Assembly: GCF_000970305.1 (NCBI RefSeq)
Contig: NZ_CP009517.1
Coordinates: 3,782,001 to 3,846,000 of the forward strand
DNA from: Methanosarcina barkeri 3
Lineage (GTDB): Archaea; Halobacteriota; Methanosarcinia; Methanosarcinales; Methanosarcinaceae
Reading direction: 5' to 3'
DNA: 64,000 bases
Shown one piece after another: positions 25,369-34,674 of this stretch (the first letter of the stretch is position 1; every line of letters begins with the position of its first letter). Below the pieces are notes generated by a model, which ran no database searches, was not told the DNA's origin, and saw only the letters and a program-made list of their open reading frames with translations. The translations under genes and the position numbers were made by a program.

Positions 25369-26466
25369 ATGAAAATAGCCATATTTCATGATTATTTCGG
25401 AGCCATTGGCGGCGGAGAAAAACTTGTTCTCATGCTTGCAAAATACTTCAATGCCGATGTTATCACTACTGACTTGAACATGGAGTCCGTAAAAAAGATG
25501 GGGTACTCCGATATACATATAATCAGCCTGGGGAAAACCCCAAAAGTACCTCCTCTGAAGCAGATTTCCGCATCTTTTCAATTTGCATCCTGTGATTTTT
25601 CAAAGGAATATGATTTTTTCATTTTTTCAGGTAACTGGGCATATTTCGCAGCAAAGAAACACAAACCCAACCTGTATTACTGCCATACTCCTACACGAGC
25701 TTTTTATGACCTCTACGAGACTTTTATCAGCAGGCAACCTATCTGGATTTCAATTTTCTTTAGGATTTGGGTCAGGCTCCACAGGCCAGTTTCCGAATAC
25801 TACCTTTCCCATGTTTGTAAAATCGTAACTAACTCTAAAAATACCTCAGCAAGAATCAAAAAGTATTTCCACAGGGACGCTGAAGTTATCTATCCCCCTG
25901 TAGAAACTTCAAAATTTACCTGTAAAGAGTACGGTGATTTCTGGCTTTCAGTAAACCGGCTCTATCCTGAAAAACGAGTTGAGATTCAAATTGAGGCATT
26001 TAAGAAAATGCCCGAAGAAAAGCTTGTCATTGTTGGGGGATATTCCAAAGGAGATCACGCAAAAAGTTACGCAAAAAATATCCTTGACAATTTACCTGAA
26101 AACGTAAAAGTTCTTGGTGAGGTTTCAGAGACGGAATTACTTGACCTTTACTCCCGTTGTAGAGGTTTTATCTGCACTGCCATGGACGAGGATTTCGGGA
26201 TGACACCTGTGGAAGCTATGGCAAGTGGAAAACCTGTTGTAGCTGTAAACGAGGGTGGGTTTAAGGAAACGGTAATCGACGGAAAAACCGGTATGTTTGT
26301 GGAAGCAGATGCTCAAAATATAATCAGGGCAGTAAAGAATATCTCGAAAAACCCGTCAAACTATGGAAACGAATGCTTTAAGAGAGCAGCTCTGTTCGAT
26401 CTCTCAAATTTTGTAAATGCTATGAAAAATAATGTTACCCCAGAAAACTGTTTTTATGAGAGATAA
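25369..26466 (+). CDS. glycosyltransferase, GT4 family (GT-B fold)
   Basis: A 365-residue GT4 enzyme. The N-terminal lobe carries [10 protein letters not shown] (the GGxE/A-type loop) and [14 protein letters not shown]. The C-terminal lobe carries [19 protein letters not shown] and the nucleotide-sugar-binding [29 protein letters not shown] (E-x7-E motif). It probably adds a sugar to a lipid-linked or exported glycan. It is the first gene of a collinear surface-glycan cluster. The ATG at 25369 is preceded by GTGAGAAATCG, a weak site. Confidence 0.88.
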   Translation: MKIAIFHDYFGAIGGGEKLVLMLAKYFNADVITTDLNMESVKKMGYSDIHIISLGKTPKVPPLKQISASFQFASCDFSKEYDFFIFSGNWAYFAAKKHKPNLYYCHTPTRAFYDLYETFISRQPIWISIFFRIWVRLHRPVSEYYLSHVCKIVTNSKNTSARIKKYFHRDAEVIYPPVETSKFTCKEYGDFWLSVNRLYPEKRVEIQIEAFKKMPEEKLVIVGGYSKGDHAKSYAKNILDNLPENVKVLGEVSETELLDLYSRCRGFICTAMDEDFGMTPVEAMASGKPVVAVNEGGFKETVIDGKTGMFVEADAQNIIRAVKNISKNPSNYGNECFKRAALFDLSNFVNAMKNNVTPENCFYER

Positions 26467-26543
26467 TTTCCGGTAACCAGACTATTCCTTGAAAAATACA
26501 ATACTCTGTCATTCCGGCGAAGTAATAATCAGGAGATATTAAT

Positions 26544-27311
26544 TTGAATATAGGCTTAATTCTTGAATTAGCAAAAAGAGATATTACTGAAAAGTATTCC
26601 GGGTCTACCTTAGGAGCTTTGTGGAACTTCATTTATCCACTTGTAGATATTTTTATATTTACCGTTATATTTGCTAATCTTATGGGATCGCGTTTGCCTG
26701 GCTCGTCTTCGGTTTACGCATATGGATTTTATCTTACCTCTGGTGTAGTCGCCTGGAATGCTTTTTCAAACACGGTATCAAGAACGGCCACTGTTTATTT
26801 AGATAAAAAACATATAATCACAAAAGTAAAGGTTGATCTTTCTTCATTCCCTCTTTATATTGCTATTTCGGAAAGTATCACTTTTGTCGTGACAATGGGA
26901 GTATTCCTGTTTTTACTTCTAATTAGCGGATATGGAATAAAACCTGTAATCTTATTTGTTCCGTTAATATATCTGGTACAGCAGTTCTTTGCCTATTCAC
27001 TTGGATTTTTCATAGGAATATTTGTTGTTTTTATAAGAGATTTAAGAGAGATTGTAAGAATTGTACTTCAGTTCTGGTTCTGGTTTACACCGATTGTATA
27101 TGTTTATGACATACTTCCGGAATACGTCAAAGAGATTATGGTCTATAACCCTGCGTTTACATTTATTCATGCCTACCATAGTGTCTTTATATATGAGCAG
27201 AGTCCGGACTTAGAGGCTATTCTGTATCTGTTCCTGTTGAGTTTTGCAATTCTGCTGTGTGCAGGTTTTACTTTCAAAAAGCTTGAAAAGGATGTTCGAG
27301 ACTTTATATAA
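26544..27311 (+). CDS. ABC-2 type glycan exporter permease (Wzm-like)
   Basis: A 255-residue integral membrane protein with six hydrophobic segments and the ABC-2 permease layout. It has an N-terminal amphipathic segment, AKRDITEKYSGSTLGALWNFIYPL, typical of Wzm/TagG-type polysaccharide transporters. TTG 26544 has GGAG at a suitable distance. It is followed 27 bases later by the ATPase gene, forming an exporter that moves a lipid-linked glycan across the membrane. Confidence 0.88.
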   Translation: MNIGLILELAKRDITEKYSGSTLGALWNFIYPLVDIFIFTVIFANLMGSRLPGSSSVYAYGFYLTSGVVAWNAFSNTVSRTATVYLDKKHIITKVKVDLSSFPLYIAISESITFVVTMGVFLFLLLISGYGIKPVILFVPLIYLVQQFFAYSLGFFIGIFVVFIRDLREIVRIVLQFWFWFTPIVYVYDILPEYVKEIMVYNPAFTFIHAYHSVFIYEQSPDLEAILYLFLLSFAILLCAGFTFKKLEKDVRDFI

Positions 27312-27338
27312 TTAAAAATTACAAGTTGTGAATACAAA

Positions 27339-28592
27339 ATGATCAAAGTATCAGGTGTTTCAAAAACATTCAAGTCATATCACTCACCCGCTGACAGATT
27401 AAAAGAGAAAATCTTCAGGAAGAAATACCACCGAGAAATAAATGCATTGCAAAACATCTCTTTTGAAGTCAAAGAAGGAAAAACTCTCGGAATAGTGGGA
27501 CAAAATGGGGCTGGCAAATCTACTTTATTGAAAATACTTTCCGGTGTTTTGCTTCCTGATGAGGGTTCTATAAAAGTAGATGGAAAAATTACCGGTTTGC
27601 TTGAGCTTGGAACGGGTTTTGATCATGAACTTACAGGTCTTGAAAACATTTTCATGAACGGGACATTTCTAGGAATGGATAAAGACGAAATTGAAAGAAA
27701 AAAAGATGACATCATTAATTTTACAGAGCTTGGAGAATTTATTTATGACCCGATCAAAACGTACTCGTCGGGTATGCTTATGAGACTTGCGTTTTCAATA
27801 GCAATGCATGCAGAACCAAAATGCTTTTTAGTCGATGAAGCGCTGTCAGTAGGAGATGCATATTTTCAGCAAAAATGTATGAGAAAAATATTAGAGTTTA
27901 AAAATGACGGTGGCTCTATTATTTTTGTATCTCATGATATGAACGCTGTGAAAACAATATGTGATTCGGCAATACTGCTGGACCATGGTCATATAATCAG
28001 TTCCGGCGACCCAAAAGATATAATTGATTATTACCATGGAATAATTTTGAGTAAATCACATATGGGAAATACCGAGGTAATAGTAAATGAAATAACAGAT
28101 GACCATACAGGTCACAAAAACCCAAGCGCTTCAACAGGAGAAGTTGAACTTCTCTCCTTTAAAGTCCTGAACTCAAAAAATGAGGAAATATTGCACATTG
28201 AGAGTGAACAGGTAGTTAAAGTTATATATCAAGTTAAGGCCTTGAAAGAATTATCCGATCCTCACTTTGGTCTTCATGTTAGAAACAACCTGGGTGTGTC
28301 AGTATTTGAAACAAATACATATTGTAGTGGCATTAAAACTTTTACTCTAAAAAAAGGACAGATTGCAGAACTAACCTGGGAATTCTTATTTCCTCTCTCG
28401 GCAGGAGATTATTCATTCTCTGTCGGTGTGGCAAATAAAGGATACGGAAGAGATGCTTTTGAAGAATATTTGCTCATGGCTCACGATATAGAGGTATTGA
28501 AAGTAATTCCTAATAGTAATGCAATTGTCTATTCTGGAGTTTTCAATATGAAACCAAAAATAGAAATTCAAGAAAGACTTGGTAAAGAATGA
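27339..28592 (+). CDS. glycan exporter ATPase with C-terminal carbohydrate-binding domain (Wzt-like)
   Basis: Residues 1-245 form an ABC ATPase: Walker A GQNGAGKSTLL near 54, a Q-loop region, signature YSSGMLMRLAFS, Walker B CFLVDEALSVGD and switch FVSHDM. Residues about 260-410 are a beta-sandwich of the Wzt C-terminal type (VELLSFKVLNSKNEEI, LPLSAGDYSFSVGVA-like strands). In bacterial O-antigen systems this domain binds the modified non-reducing end of the finished polymer. The 3' end is the first unit of a 19-bp repeat array. Confidence 0.9.
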   Translation: MIKVSGVSKTFKSYHSPADRLKEKIFRKKYHREINALQNISFEVKEGKTLGIVGQNGAGKSTLLKILSGVLLPDEGSIKVDGKITGLLELGTGFDHELTGLENIFMNGTFLGMDKDEIERKKDDIINFTELGEFIYDPIKTYSSGMLMRLAFSIAMHAEPKCFLVDEALSVGDAYFQQKCMRKILEFKNDGGSIIFVSHDMNAVKTICDSAILLDHGHIISSGDPKDIIDYYHGIILSKSHMGNTEVIVNEITDDHTGHKNPSASTGEVELLSFKVLNSKNEEILHIESEQVVKVIYQVKALKELSDPHFGLHVRNNLGVSVFETNTYCSGIKTFTLKKGQIAELTWEFLFPLSAGDYSFSVGVANKGYGRDAFEEYLLMAHDIEVLKVIPNSNAIVYSGVFNMKPKIEIQERLGKE

Positions 28593-28723
28593 AATGCTTA
28601 ATAAAGAATGAAATACTTGGCAAAAAATAAAAGATTTGGCAAAAAATAAAAGATTTAGTAAAGAATGAAAGATTTAGTAAAAAATGAAAGATTTAGTAAA
28701 AAATGAAAGACTTAGTAAAGGAT
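28572..28723. repeat. eight 19-bp tandem repeats starting in the last codons of the Wzt-like gene
   Basis: Eight consecutive 19-base units run from 28572 to 28723. The first (GAAAGACTTGGTAAAGAAT) encodes the gene's last residues and abuts its TGA. The following units are variants (GAAAGATTTAGTAAAAAAT). Since 19 is not a multiple of three, the array cannot have arisen as coding repeat; the 3' end was duplicated outward past the stop. Confidence 0.85.
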
Positions 28724-29012
28724 TATAAATATATCAGGTAGAGACATAGAGTATTTTTGCATACATAACTAATTTTTTTCTCCACGTAAGAGGTCAGCGG
28801 AAAATAGACATGCTATCCTAGGATTAAAAGAAATTGAAAAGTGAAATAATCCTGGGATAGGTCAATCTAAATCAAATTATTATTTTAATAGTACTCACTT
28901 ATGAAATATCAAAAATGAACCAAATTGTCATTGTACTAGTGTTCACTTGTGAAAAGTAATATATAAACTGTTAATTGCTCATGTTAATAAATTGCTTTCT
29001 GGAGAACAGAGT
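28724..29012. promoter_or_regulatory. intergenic region, probable promoter of the methyltransferase gene
   Basis: The sequence includes near-palindromic stretches around CCTAGGATT...AATCCTGGG (28816-28858) and TATA-like AATATATAAAC at about 28958-28968. The latter lies some 45 bases before the ATG at 29013. The inverted repeat ATCCTAGGATT and AATCCTGGGAT could form a hairpin. Confidence 0.4.
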
Positions 29013-32000
29013 ATGCTGGATGAGTTAATCTCTATTTATAACCGTACTAACTACGATTTCAGGAATTATGTATTTCCTGGGGATAAATTTTCACATCTAT
29101 TCAACGAATGGATTGATTATTACCGCATGAAATTTGCAGTTGCAAAAATGATCCGTCCAACATCTATACTGGAGATCGGAGTCGGGTATGGTTATAGTGC
29201 AATAACTTTTCTTAAGGCTTCAGAAAATGCAACTTATCTTGGAATAGACAATGGTTTGAATGCTCTTGAAGGAAGTAAAGGAGCGGATAACTGGGCCAAA
29301 GAAATCACAAAAAATTACAAGGCTGAATTTTTGCTAGCCAATAGTCGGTCAATGACTACATTACCTGGAGATTTCTATGACCTTATTCATATTAACGGCC
29401 AGAAAGATGGAGATAGTACGTTCCATGATTTGGAGCTGGCACTGGAAAAAGGAAAATGGATCCTGGTTGACGGTTACTTCTGGTCTGATGAAAACTTATT
29501 AAGTGCGACTTATTTTTTAAACAAATATAAGGATGTTATCGAGTTTTCCATAACGATTCCTTCTTATGCAGGCGAACTACTGATTAAAACCAAAAGCTCA
29601 GCTAAGCATATGTTCGTAGAGGGTCTGAATAAAGAGAATTCGAATCTGGAAGATATTATTGATTCTTATAAAAGGTATAAAGGTAGAGAATTTGAAGATT
29701 CTCGTTTAATTTCCATTTCTTGTCTCGCTAATCCGAATAAAGACATGAATATACTGGATGTGGGCTGCGGAAGAGGAGAACTCTCCTACATCTTATCAAG
29801 GTCTGGAGCTCACGTAACAGGAATTGACGACTCCTCTTCTGCGATTCGGAAGGCAAAAGCCACATACCTGGCCGATAAACCGATCAAAAATCTGGAATTT
29901 ATTCAGGATAATTTTTTAAATCACAAATTTAATAAGAAATATGATATAATTATTGCAACTGATCTAATTGAGCGTACTCCAGAGGATAAGCTTGAGTTAA
30001 TTATTTTAAAAATCGCTGAACTCCTTAAAGAAAACGGTTTGTTCATTACATATATTCACCCTAATAAGTTGTACTATCAGTATACTTATGAAGCAAAACG
30101 AAAGATAGCAAAGTCTATTGGGCTTTACATTCCAGAAAATCCCAGGACTTTTTATGAGGATCTGAGACATGTCAATGAACAAACTCCTCAAAGCCTCTTC
30201 CTCAACTTAAATAAATATTTTTCACATATACTGACATGGGTAAACGATTCTCAAGATTTAGCAGGTTCACTCACCAATTCATTTAGCTCGGAAGAGTACA
30301 ATAATGCCAGAACTATCCTTGCTGTAAGCTCTTTTGAAGATCTTGACAGAAATCGGATTGTTCAGTTATTATCTCCCAAAAAACTTGATTGTGAAGGAGT
30401 GAACGTAGAAGCTCTATCGGAAAAGGATTCAATTAATACTTTCTCAAATAAAAAGTTCAAGTTGAACATAACTCTTAAGAATAACGGAAAAGAGCGGCTT
30501 GTATCTCTACCTCCTTATCCTGTGCATATCTCTTATCACTGGTTGAAAACTGATAATACCTGTGAAGTTTTTGATGGGCTCAGGACTGAAATACTACCTG
30601 CTTTAAATTCTAAAGAACAGCGGGATCTTCAAGTAGATATCGTCGCTCCTCAAGAGTACGGGGAATACCAATTACAAATTGACCTCGTGCAGGAAGGCTG
30701 TTTCTGGCTTCAGGAAATTACTAATAAGCCTTTACTTAACATTAGTGCAAAAGTCGAGCAAAACCCGGACGAATGCAGGTCAGAGGAATCAAAAGTGGAT
30801 AATACATTCGAGATTAAAGACGATGAAATAAATGTTGAAGAGATTATGGAAAAAATTCGTGAGAACATAAGGGAAAGAAAAGAAAGTGAGGATCCAAAGA
30901 GTGCTGAAGAAATAGAACAGGTATTTTCAGAGGTCTCCCCAAGGGCAAGAAGTCCTCAAGAACCCGGAATAATTAATTTGGATTATAATATTCGTAACGA
31001 TAACTATTCTATCAGTTCTCATCGTCCACTTTTGGGCACATTTTTGATAAAAGGTCGAAATTTAGTGCACGGAGAAGTCAGACGTTATGTCGATCCCGTA
31101 TTCCAGAAACAAAGTCAACTTAATTATAACCTTGCCGGCGTTCTCAGTGATGCAAAGGAAACAGCAGCCTCCTGTTCTCATAAAGTAGAGAAGTTAACAT
31201 CGGAAATTGAAGAACTCGAAGACGAAAACAGACTCTTAAAATCAAAAATTGAGCAATTAAGTAGTGAAACTGAAAAGTTAAAAGTTGAGTCTGAACAGCT
31301 AAAATCTGAAGTTGTCAGCAGTATAAAGAAAGAAGTCGAATCCATAATTTCTGCTGTTAATCTGGATCTTGAGAGTAAAGCCTGGCTTAACAAAGTACTT
31401 GAATCCAGAATACAGAAAGGACTCGAGAACCAGGGAACAGATTCCTCTGGAAAGGCTAACGCCCAGATTAATTCATCCGGAAAGGCTAATGCCCAGATCA
31501 ATACTTCAGGAAAGACCAGTGCCCTGAATAACTCCTTCGGAAAGACTAATGCTCAGAACAACTTATCAGGGAAATCTAATGTTCAGATTAATTCATCCGG
31601 AAATGCCAATACTCAGACTAATACCTCTGGAAGTGCTAATACTCAGATTAATGCCTCTTGCAGCGCTGACCCTCAGATTAATTATTATGTATTTGAAGAA
31701 AGGTTCCGTGGCTCACGAGAACATATTCTGCAGCATCAGATGAACTTTATAGGTTATTTTGAGAATTGCACCAATGTACTTGATATTGGATGTGGACGAG
31801 GAGAATTTCTGGAATTAGCAAAACAAAAAGGCATCAATGCTCGAGGAATTGATGTTGATGAGGATATGATAAATTTCTGTAAATCTAAGGGTCTGAACGC
31901 CGAGTTAAAAGATGCTATAAAAACCCTTGAAGAAATCAAGGACAAAAGCCTCGATGGGATTTTTATAAGTCAGGTAGTTGAACACCTCAGTCCCAGGTAT

Positions 32001-32354
32001 CTTATTAATATGCTGAGCCTTTGCAATAAAAAACTGAAGTACGGTTTTTACATAATTATCGAGACAGTTAACCCTCTCTCATTGTTCTCATTAGCTAACT
32101 TTTACATAGACCTTTCTCACGTAAAACCTGTACATCCGGAAACTTTAAAGTTTTTAGTCAACACCGCAGGTTTTCGAGATATCGAAACGAAGTTTTTGTC
32201 TCCCGTACCTCCGGAAATGAGATTGAAAAAACTTCCTGGTCTCAAAGATGCAGAAGAGAATAAATCAATAATTGAGATCTCCAATCAAAACATAGACATG
32301 ATAAACGATGCCTTATATGGGGCTCAGGACTATGCAGTAATTGGGAAAAAGTGA
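29013..32354 (+). CDS. three-methyltransferase protein with coiled coil and repeat linker
   Basis: A 1113-residue protein. ATG 29013 has GGAG eight bases upstream. Domain order: class I SAM methyltransferase-like domain 1 (ILEIGVGYG at 52-60), domain 2 (ILDVGCGRGE at 247-256), then a beta-sandwich (about 465-580) ending in the YQLQIDLVQEGCFWL motif found in Wzt C-terminal-type domains. Next come a DEINVEEIMEKIRENI segment and an SSHRPLLGTFLIKGRN segment seen in bacterial O-antigen proteins. A coiled coil (about 722-805), eight 10-residue Ser/Gly/Asn repeats (about 811-890) and methyltransferase domain 3 (VLDIGCGRGE at 922-931) with EERFRGSREHI just before it complete the protein. It sits directly behind the Wzm/Wzt exporter. 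A role in capping or methylating glycan ends is inference. Confidence 0.85.
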   Translation: MLDELISIYNRTNYDFRNYVFPGDKFSHLFNEWIDYYRMKFAVAKMIRPTSILEIGVGYGYSAITFLKASENATYLGIDNGLNALEGSKGADNWAKEITKNYKAEFLLANSRSMTTLPGDFYDLIHINGQKDGDSTFHDLELALEKGKWILVDGYFWSDENLLSATYFLNKYKDVIEFSITIPSYAGELLIKTKSSAKHMFVEGLNKENSNLEDIIDSYKRYKGREFEDSRLISISCLANPNKDMNILDVGCGRGELSYILSRSGAHVTGIDDSSSAIRKAKATYLADKPIKNLEFIQDNFLNHKFNKKYDIIIATDLIERTPEDKLELIILKIAELLKENGLFITYIHPNKLYYQYTYEAKRKIAKSIGLYIPENPRTFYEDLRHVNEQTPQSLFLNLNKYFSHILTWVNDSQDLAGSLTNSFSSEEYNNARTILAVSSFEDLDRNRIVQLLSPKKLDCEGVNVEALSEKDSINTFSNKKFKLNITLKNNGKERLVSLPPYPVHISYHWLKTDNTCEVFDGLRTEILPALNSKEQRDLQVDIVAPQEYGEYQLQIDLVQEGCFWLQEITNKPLLNISAKVEQNPDECRSEESKVDNTFEIKDDEINVEEIMEKIRENIRERKESEDPKSAEEIEQVFSEVSPRARSPQEPGIINLDYNIRNDNYSISSHRPLLGTFLIKGRNLVHGEVRRYVDPVFQKQSQLNYNLAGVLSDAKETAASCSHKVEKLTSEIEELEDENRLLKSKIEQLSSETEKLKVESEQLKSEVVSSIKKEVESIISAVNLDLESKAWLNKVLESRIQKGLENQGTDSSGKANAQINSSGKANAQINTSGKTSALNNSFGKTNAQNNLSGKSNVQINSSGNANTQTNTSGSANTQINASCSADPQINYYVFEERFRGSREHILQHQMNFIGYFENCTNVLDIGCGRGEFLELAKQKGINARGIDVDEDMINFCKSKGLNAELKDAIKTLEEIKDKSLDGIFISQVVEHLSPRYLINMLSLCNKKLKYGFYIIIETVNPLSLFSLANFYIDLSHVKPVHPETLKFLVNTAGFRDIETKFLSPVPPEMRLKKLPGLKDAEENKSIIEISNQNIDMINDALYGAQDYAVIGKK
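31443..31682 (+). repeat. eight in-frame 30-bp repeats in the methyltransferase gene
   Basis: The units encode SSGKANAQIN and variants (TSGKTSALNN, SSGNANTQTN, TSGSANTQIN). They form a flexible polar linker between the coiled coil and the third methyltransferase domain. DNA identity between units is high, so copy number probably varies between strains. Confidence 0.85.
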
Positions 32355-32446
32355 AGGAAGCCAGTAACAAGAAATCATTAATAAGCAAATATTCTGGCTG
32401 CTTTCTACTTTCTTTAAGTTTGTGAGATAACTTTGGAGCAGTGTTA

Positions 32447-33616
32447 ATGAAAATTGCATTTGTTGTTCCCTGGTATGGAGAGATCCCAGGCGGTGCGGAG
32501 AGTGAATGTAAAAACACGGCTGAGAATCTTTCCAGAAACGGGATTGAAGTTGAAATCCTTACTACCTGTGTGAAAGAGTTCAATTCTGACTGGAGCTCCA
32601 ATTATTACGAAGAAGGAGTATTCCAACTGAATAACGTCACAATTAGAAGATTCAAGGTCCGACAAAGGAATACCAGGTTATTTGATCGCATTAACTTGAA
32701 ATTGATGCGTAACCAGAAAGTCTCGGCAAAAGAAGAGCAGATATATGTCGAAGAAATGATTAACAGCGACGATCTTTACCGCTATCTTGAGACTCACGGT
32801 TCTGACTACGATTACTTCCTGTTCATACCTTACATGTTCGGAACTACATATTACGGGTCTCAAGTCCATCCAAAAAAATCATTTTTGATACCCTGTCTTC
32901 ACGATGAGAGCTACGCATATATGGATATTTACAAAAACATGTTCCAGAGCGCTGCAGGGCTGATATTCCATGCCGAACCTGAAGCAACACTGGCAAACAA
33001 GATATTTGACATTAAAGGCAAGCAAATAATTCTAGGAGAAGGTATAGATACTAATATTTCTTTTGAAGCAAAGAGATTTCGGGAGAAATACGGAATATAT
33101 GATGACTTCGTTCTTTACGCTGGAAGGCGGGAGCCAGGTAAAAACACTCCTCTTCTAATTGACTTTTTTTGTAAGTATAAACAGAAGAATCGGAATGAGC
33201 TTAAGCTTGTCTTGATAGGAAGCGGAGAGGTCAGTATTCCGGAAAAGTTTAAAAAAGACATTCTTGACCTGGGTTTTGTTCAGAAACAGGATAAGTATGA
33301 TTCCTTTGCTGCTGCAAGCCTTCTTTGTCAACCCTCAATTAACGAAAGTTTTTCAATAGTAATTATGGAATCGTGGTTATGTCTTACCCCAGTTCTGGTT
33401 CATTCCGAATGCGCTGTAACAAAGGATCATTGTATTAAAGGTAGGTCCGGATTGTACTTTGAGAATTTTGAAGAGTTTGAAGGATGCGTTAACTTTTACT
33501 TAAAGAATCCTCAGTTAAGAAGAAAAATGGCTATAAATGGGAAAAAATATGTATATGAGAACTTTAACTGGGATCGGATTGTGGAAAAATATGTACGGTT
33601 TCTTGAAGAGGCTTGA
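32447..33616 (+). CDS. glycosyltransferase, GT4 family
   Basis: A 389-residue GT-B enzyme: FVVPWYGEIPGGAESECKN (donor/acceptor loop with GGAE) at the N-terminus, then FVLYAGRREPGKNTPLLIDF and CQPSINESFSIVIMESWLCLTPVLVH in the nucleotide-sugar lobe. It is closely related in layout to the gene at 34671, suggesting an old duplication. ATG 32447 has GGAG eight bases upstream; a GTG at 32441 is too close. Its stop overlaps the start region of the next gene. Confidence 0.85.
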   Translation: MKIAFVVPWYGEIPGGAESECKNTAENLSRNGIEVEILTTCVKEFNSDWSSNYYEEGVFQLNNVTIRRFKVRQRNTRLFDRINLKLMRNQKVSAKEEQIYVEEMINSDDLYRYLETHGSDYDYFLFIPYMFGTTYYGSQVHPKKSFLIPCLHDESYAYMDIYKNMFQSAAGLIFHAEPEATLANKIFDIKGKQIILGEGIDTNISFEAKRFREKYGIYDDFVLYAGRREPGKNTPLLIDFFCKYKQKNRNELKLVLIGSGEVSIPEKFKKDILDLGFVQKQDKYDSFAAASLLCQPSINESFSIVIMESWLCLTPVLVHSECAVTKDHCIKGRSGLYFENFEEFEGCVNFYLKNPQLRRKMAINGKKYVYENFNWDRIVEKYVRFLEEA

Positions 33617-33618
33617 GT

Positions 33619-34674
33619 ATGGAAATTCATCAAATATTGCCAACCTTTAGTCCTGGTGATGCAATAGGCAATGAGGTTATTGAGATTAATAAAACCCTTC
33701 GAAAATGGGGCTATGACTCACAGATATATGCTGAAAATATACACCCTGAAATGGATGCTAAAAAATATCTTGAATATGATAAAGTCTCTTCAAAAGACAA
33801 CGTGTTGATATTTCACTTTTCAATAGGCTCCGATGTCTCTAATTATGTAAGAAAATTGCCGGATAAGAAAATAATAAGGTTTCACGGAATTACGCCTGAA
33901 AAATATCTTTACGGAATCAATGATTACATCCAGTACTTACTGGTAAGGGGAAGAGAGGAGCTCAATTCATATCCAGAGATAACAAACCTGGCACTGGCAA
34001 ATTCTCGATATACCCAGCTAGAGCTGAATAACCTGGGGTTTAAAAACACTGAAATTTTTCCACTTTTACTGGACCTTAATGTTTACAATAAAAATCCGAA
34101 TGAAAGTATCTTGTCGAATTTTGACGATGATTATGTGAATCTTCTTTTTGTTGGAAGAGTTATCCCTCAAAAGAACCAGCACCTTATTCTTAAAATTTTT
34201 TCATATTATAAGCTTATAAATCCAAAATCGCGTTTGTTTTTGATAGGTAATTTCGAAGGTTGCGAAAGTTATCTTGATCAACTGCAGGAGATAATTAGAA
34301 AGCTAAAGCTAAAAGATGTTTATGTTCCTGGAAAAGTCTCGATGGATGACCTGATTTCTTACTATAAACTGGCTGATGTGTTCCTGTGCATGAGTGAGTG
34401 GGAAACCTTTTGCGTCCCGCTTGTTGAAAGTATGTATTTTGATACTCCCATTCTCGCTTATAATTGTACTGCAATCCCGGACACTCTCGGAGACTCGGGA
34501 ATTCTGATTAATAAACTTAAAAGTAATGAGATTGCAGAGATGATTAATCTTGTAGTAAAGGATGAAGTTTTCAGAAAAAGAATCATCCGGAAACAGAGAG
34601 AAAGACTAAAACACTTTGAAAGACCTACCATGGAAAATTTGCTAAAAGAGTATATTCAAAAGGTGATAGAGTGA
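33619..34674 (+). CDS. glycosyltransferase, GT4 family
   Basis: A 351-residue GT-B enzyme. It lacks the usual GGAE loop and has instead QILPTFSPGDAIGNEV, typical of a GT4 subgroup. The C-terminal lobe has LLFVGRVIPQKNQHLILKIF and MSEWETFCVPLVESMYFDTPILAY (E-x7-E). The ATG at 33619 lies two bases behind the previous TGA. It ends in GAGTGA, giving a four-base overlap with the next GTG start, so the three glycosyltransferases form a coupled unit. Confidence 0.85.
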   Translation: MEIHQILPTFSPGDAIGNEVIEINKTLRKWGYDSQIYAENIHPEMDAKKYLEYDKVSSKDNVLIFHFSIGSDVSNYVRKLPDKKIIRFHGITPEKYLYGINDYIQYLLVRGREELNSYPEITNLALANSRYTQLELNNLGFKNTEIFPLLLDLNVYNKNPNESILSNFDDDYVNLLFVGRVIPQKNQHLILKIFSYYKLINPKSRLFLIGNFEGCESYLDQLQEIIRKLKLKDVYVPGKVSMDDLISYYKLADVFLCMSEWETFCVPLVESMYFDTPILAYNCTAIPDTLGDSGILINKLKSNEIAEMINLVVKDEVFRKRIIRKQRERLKHFERPTMENLLKEYIQKVIE

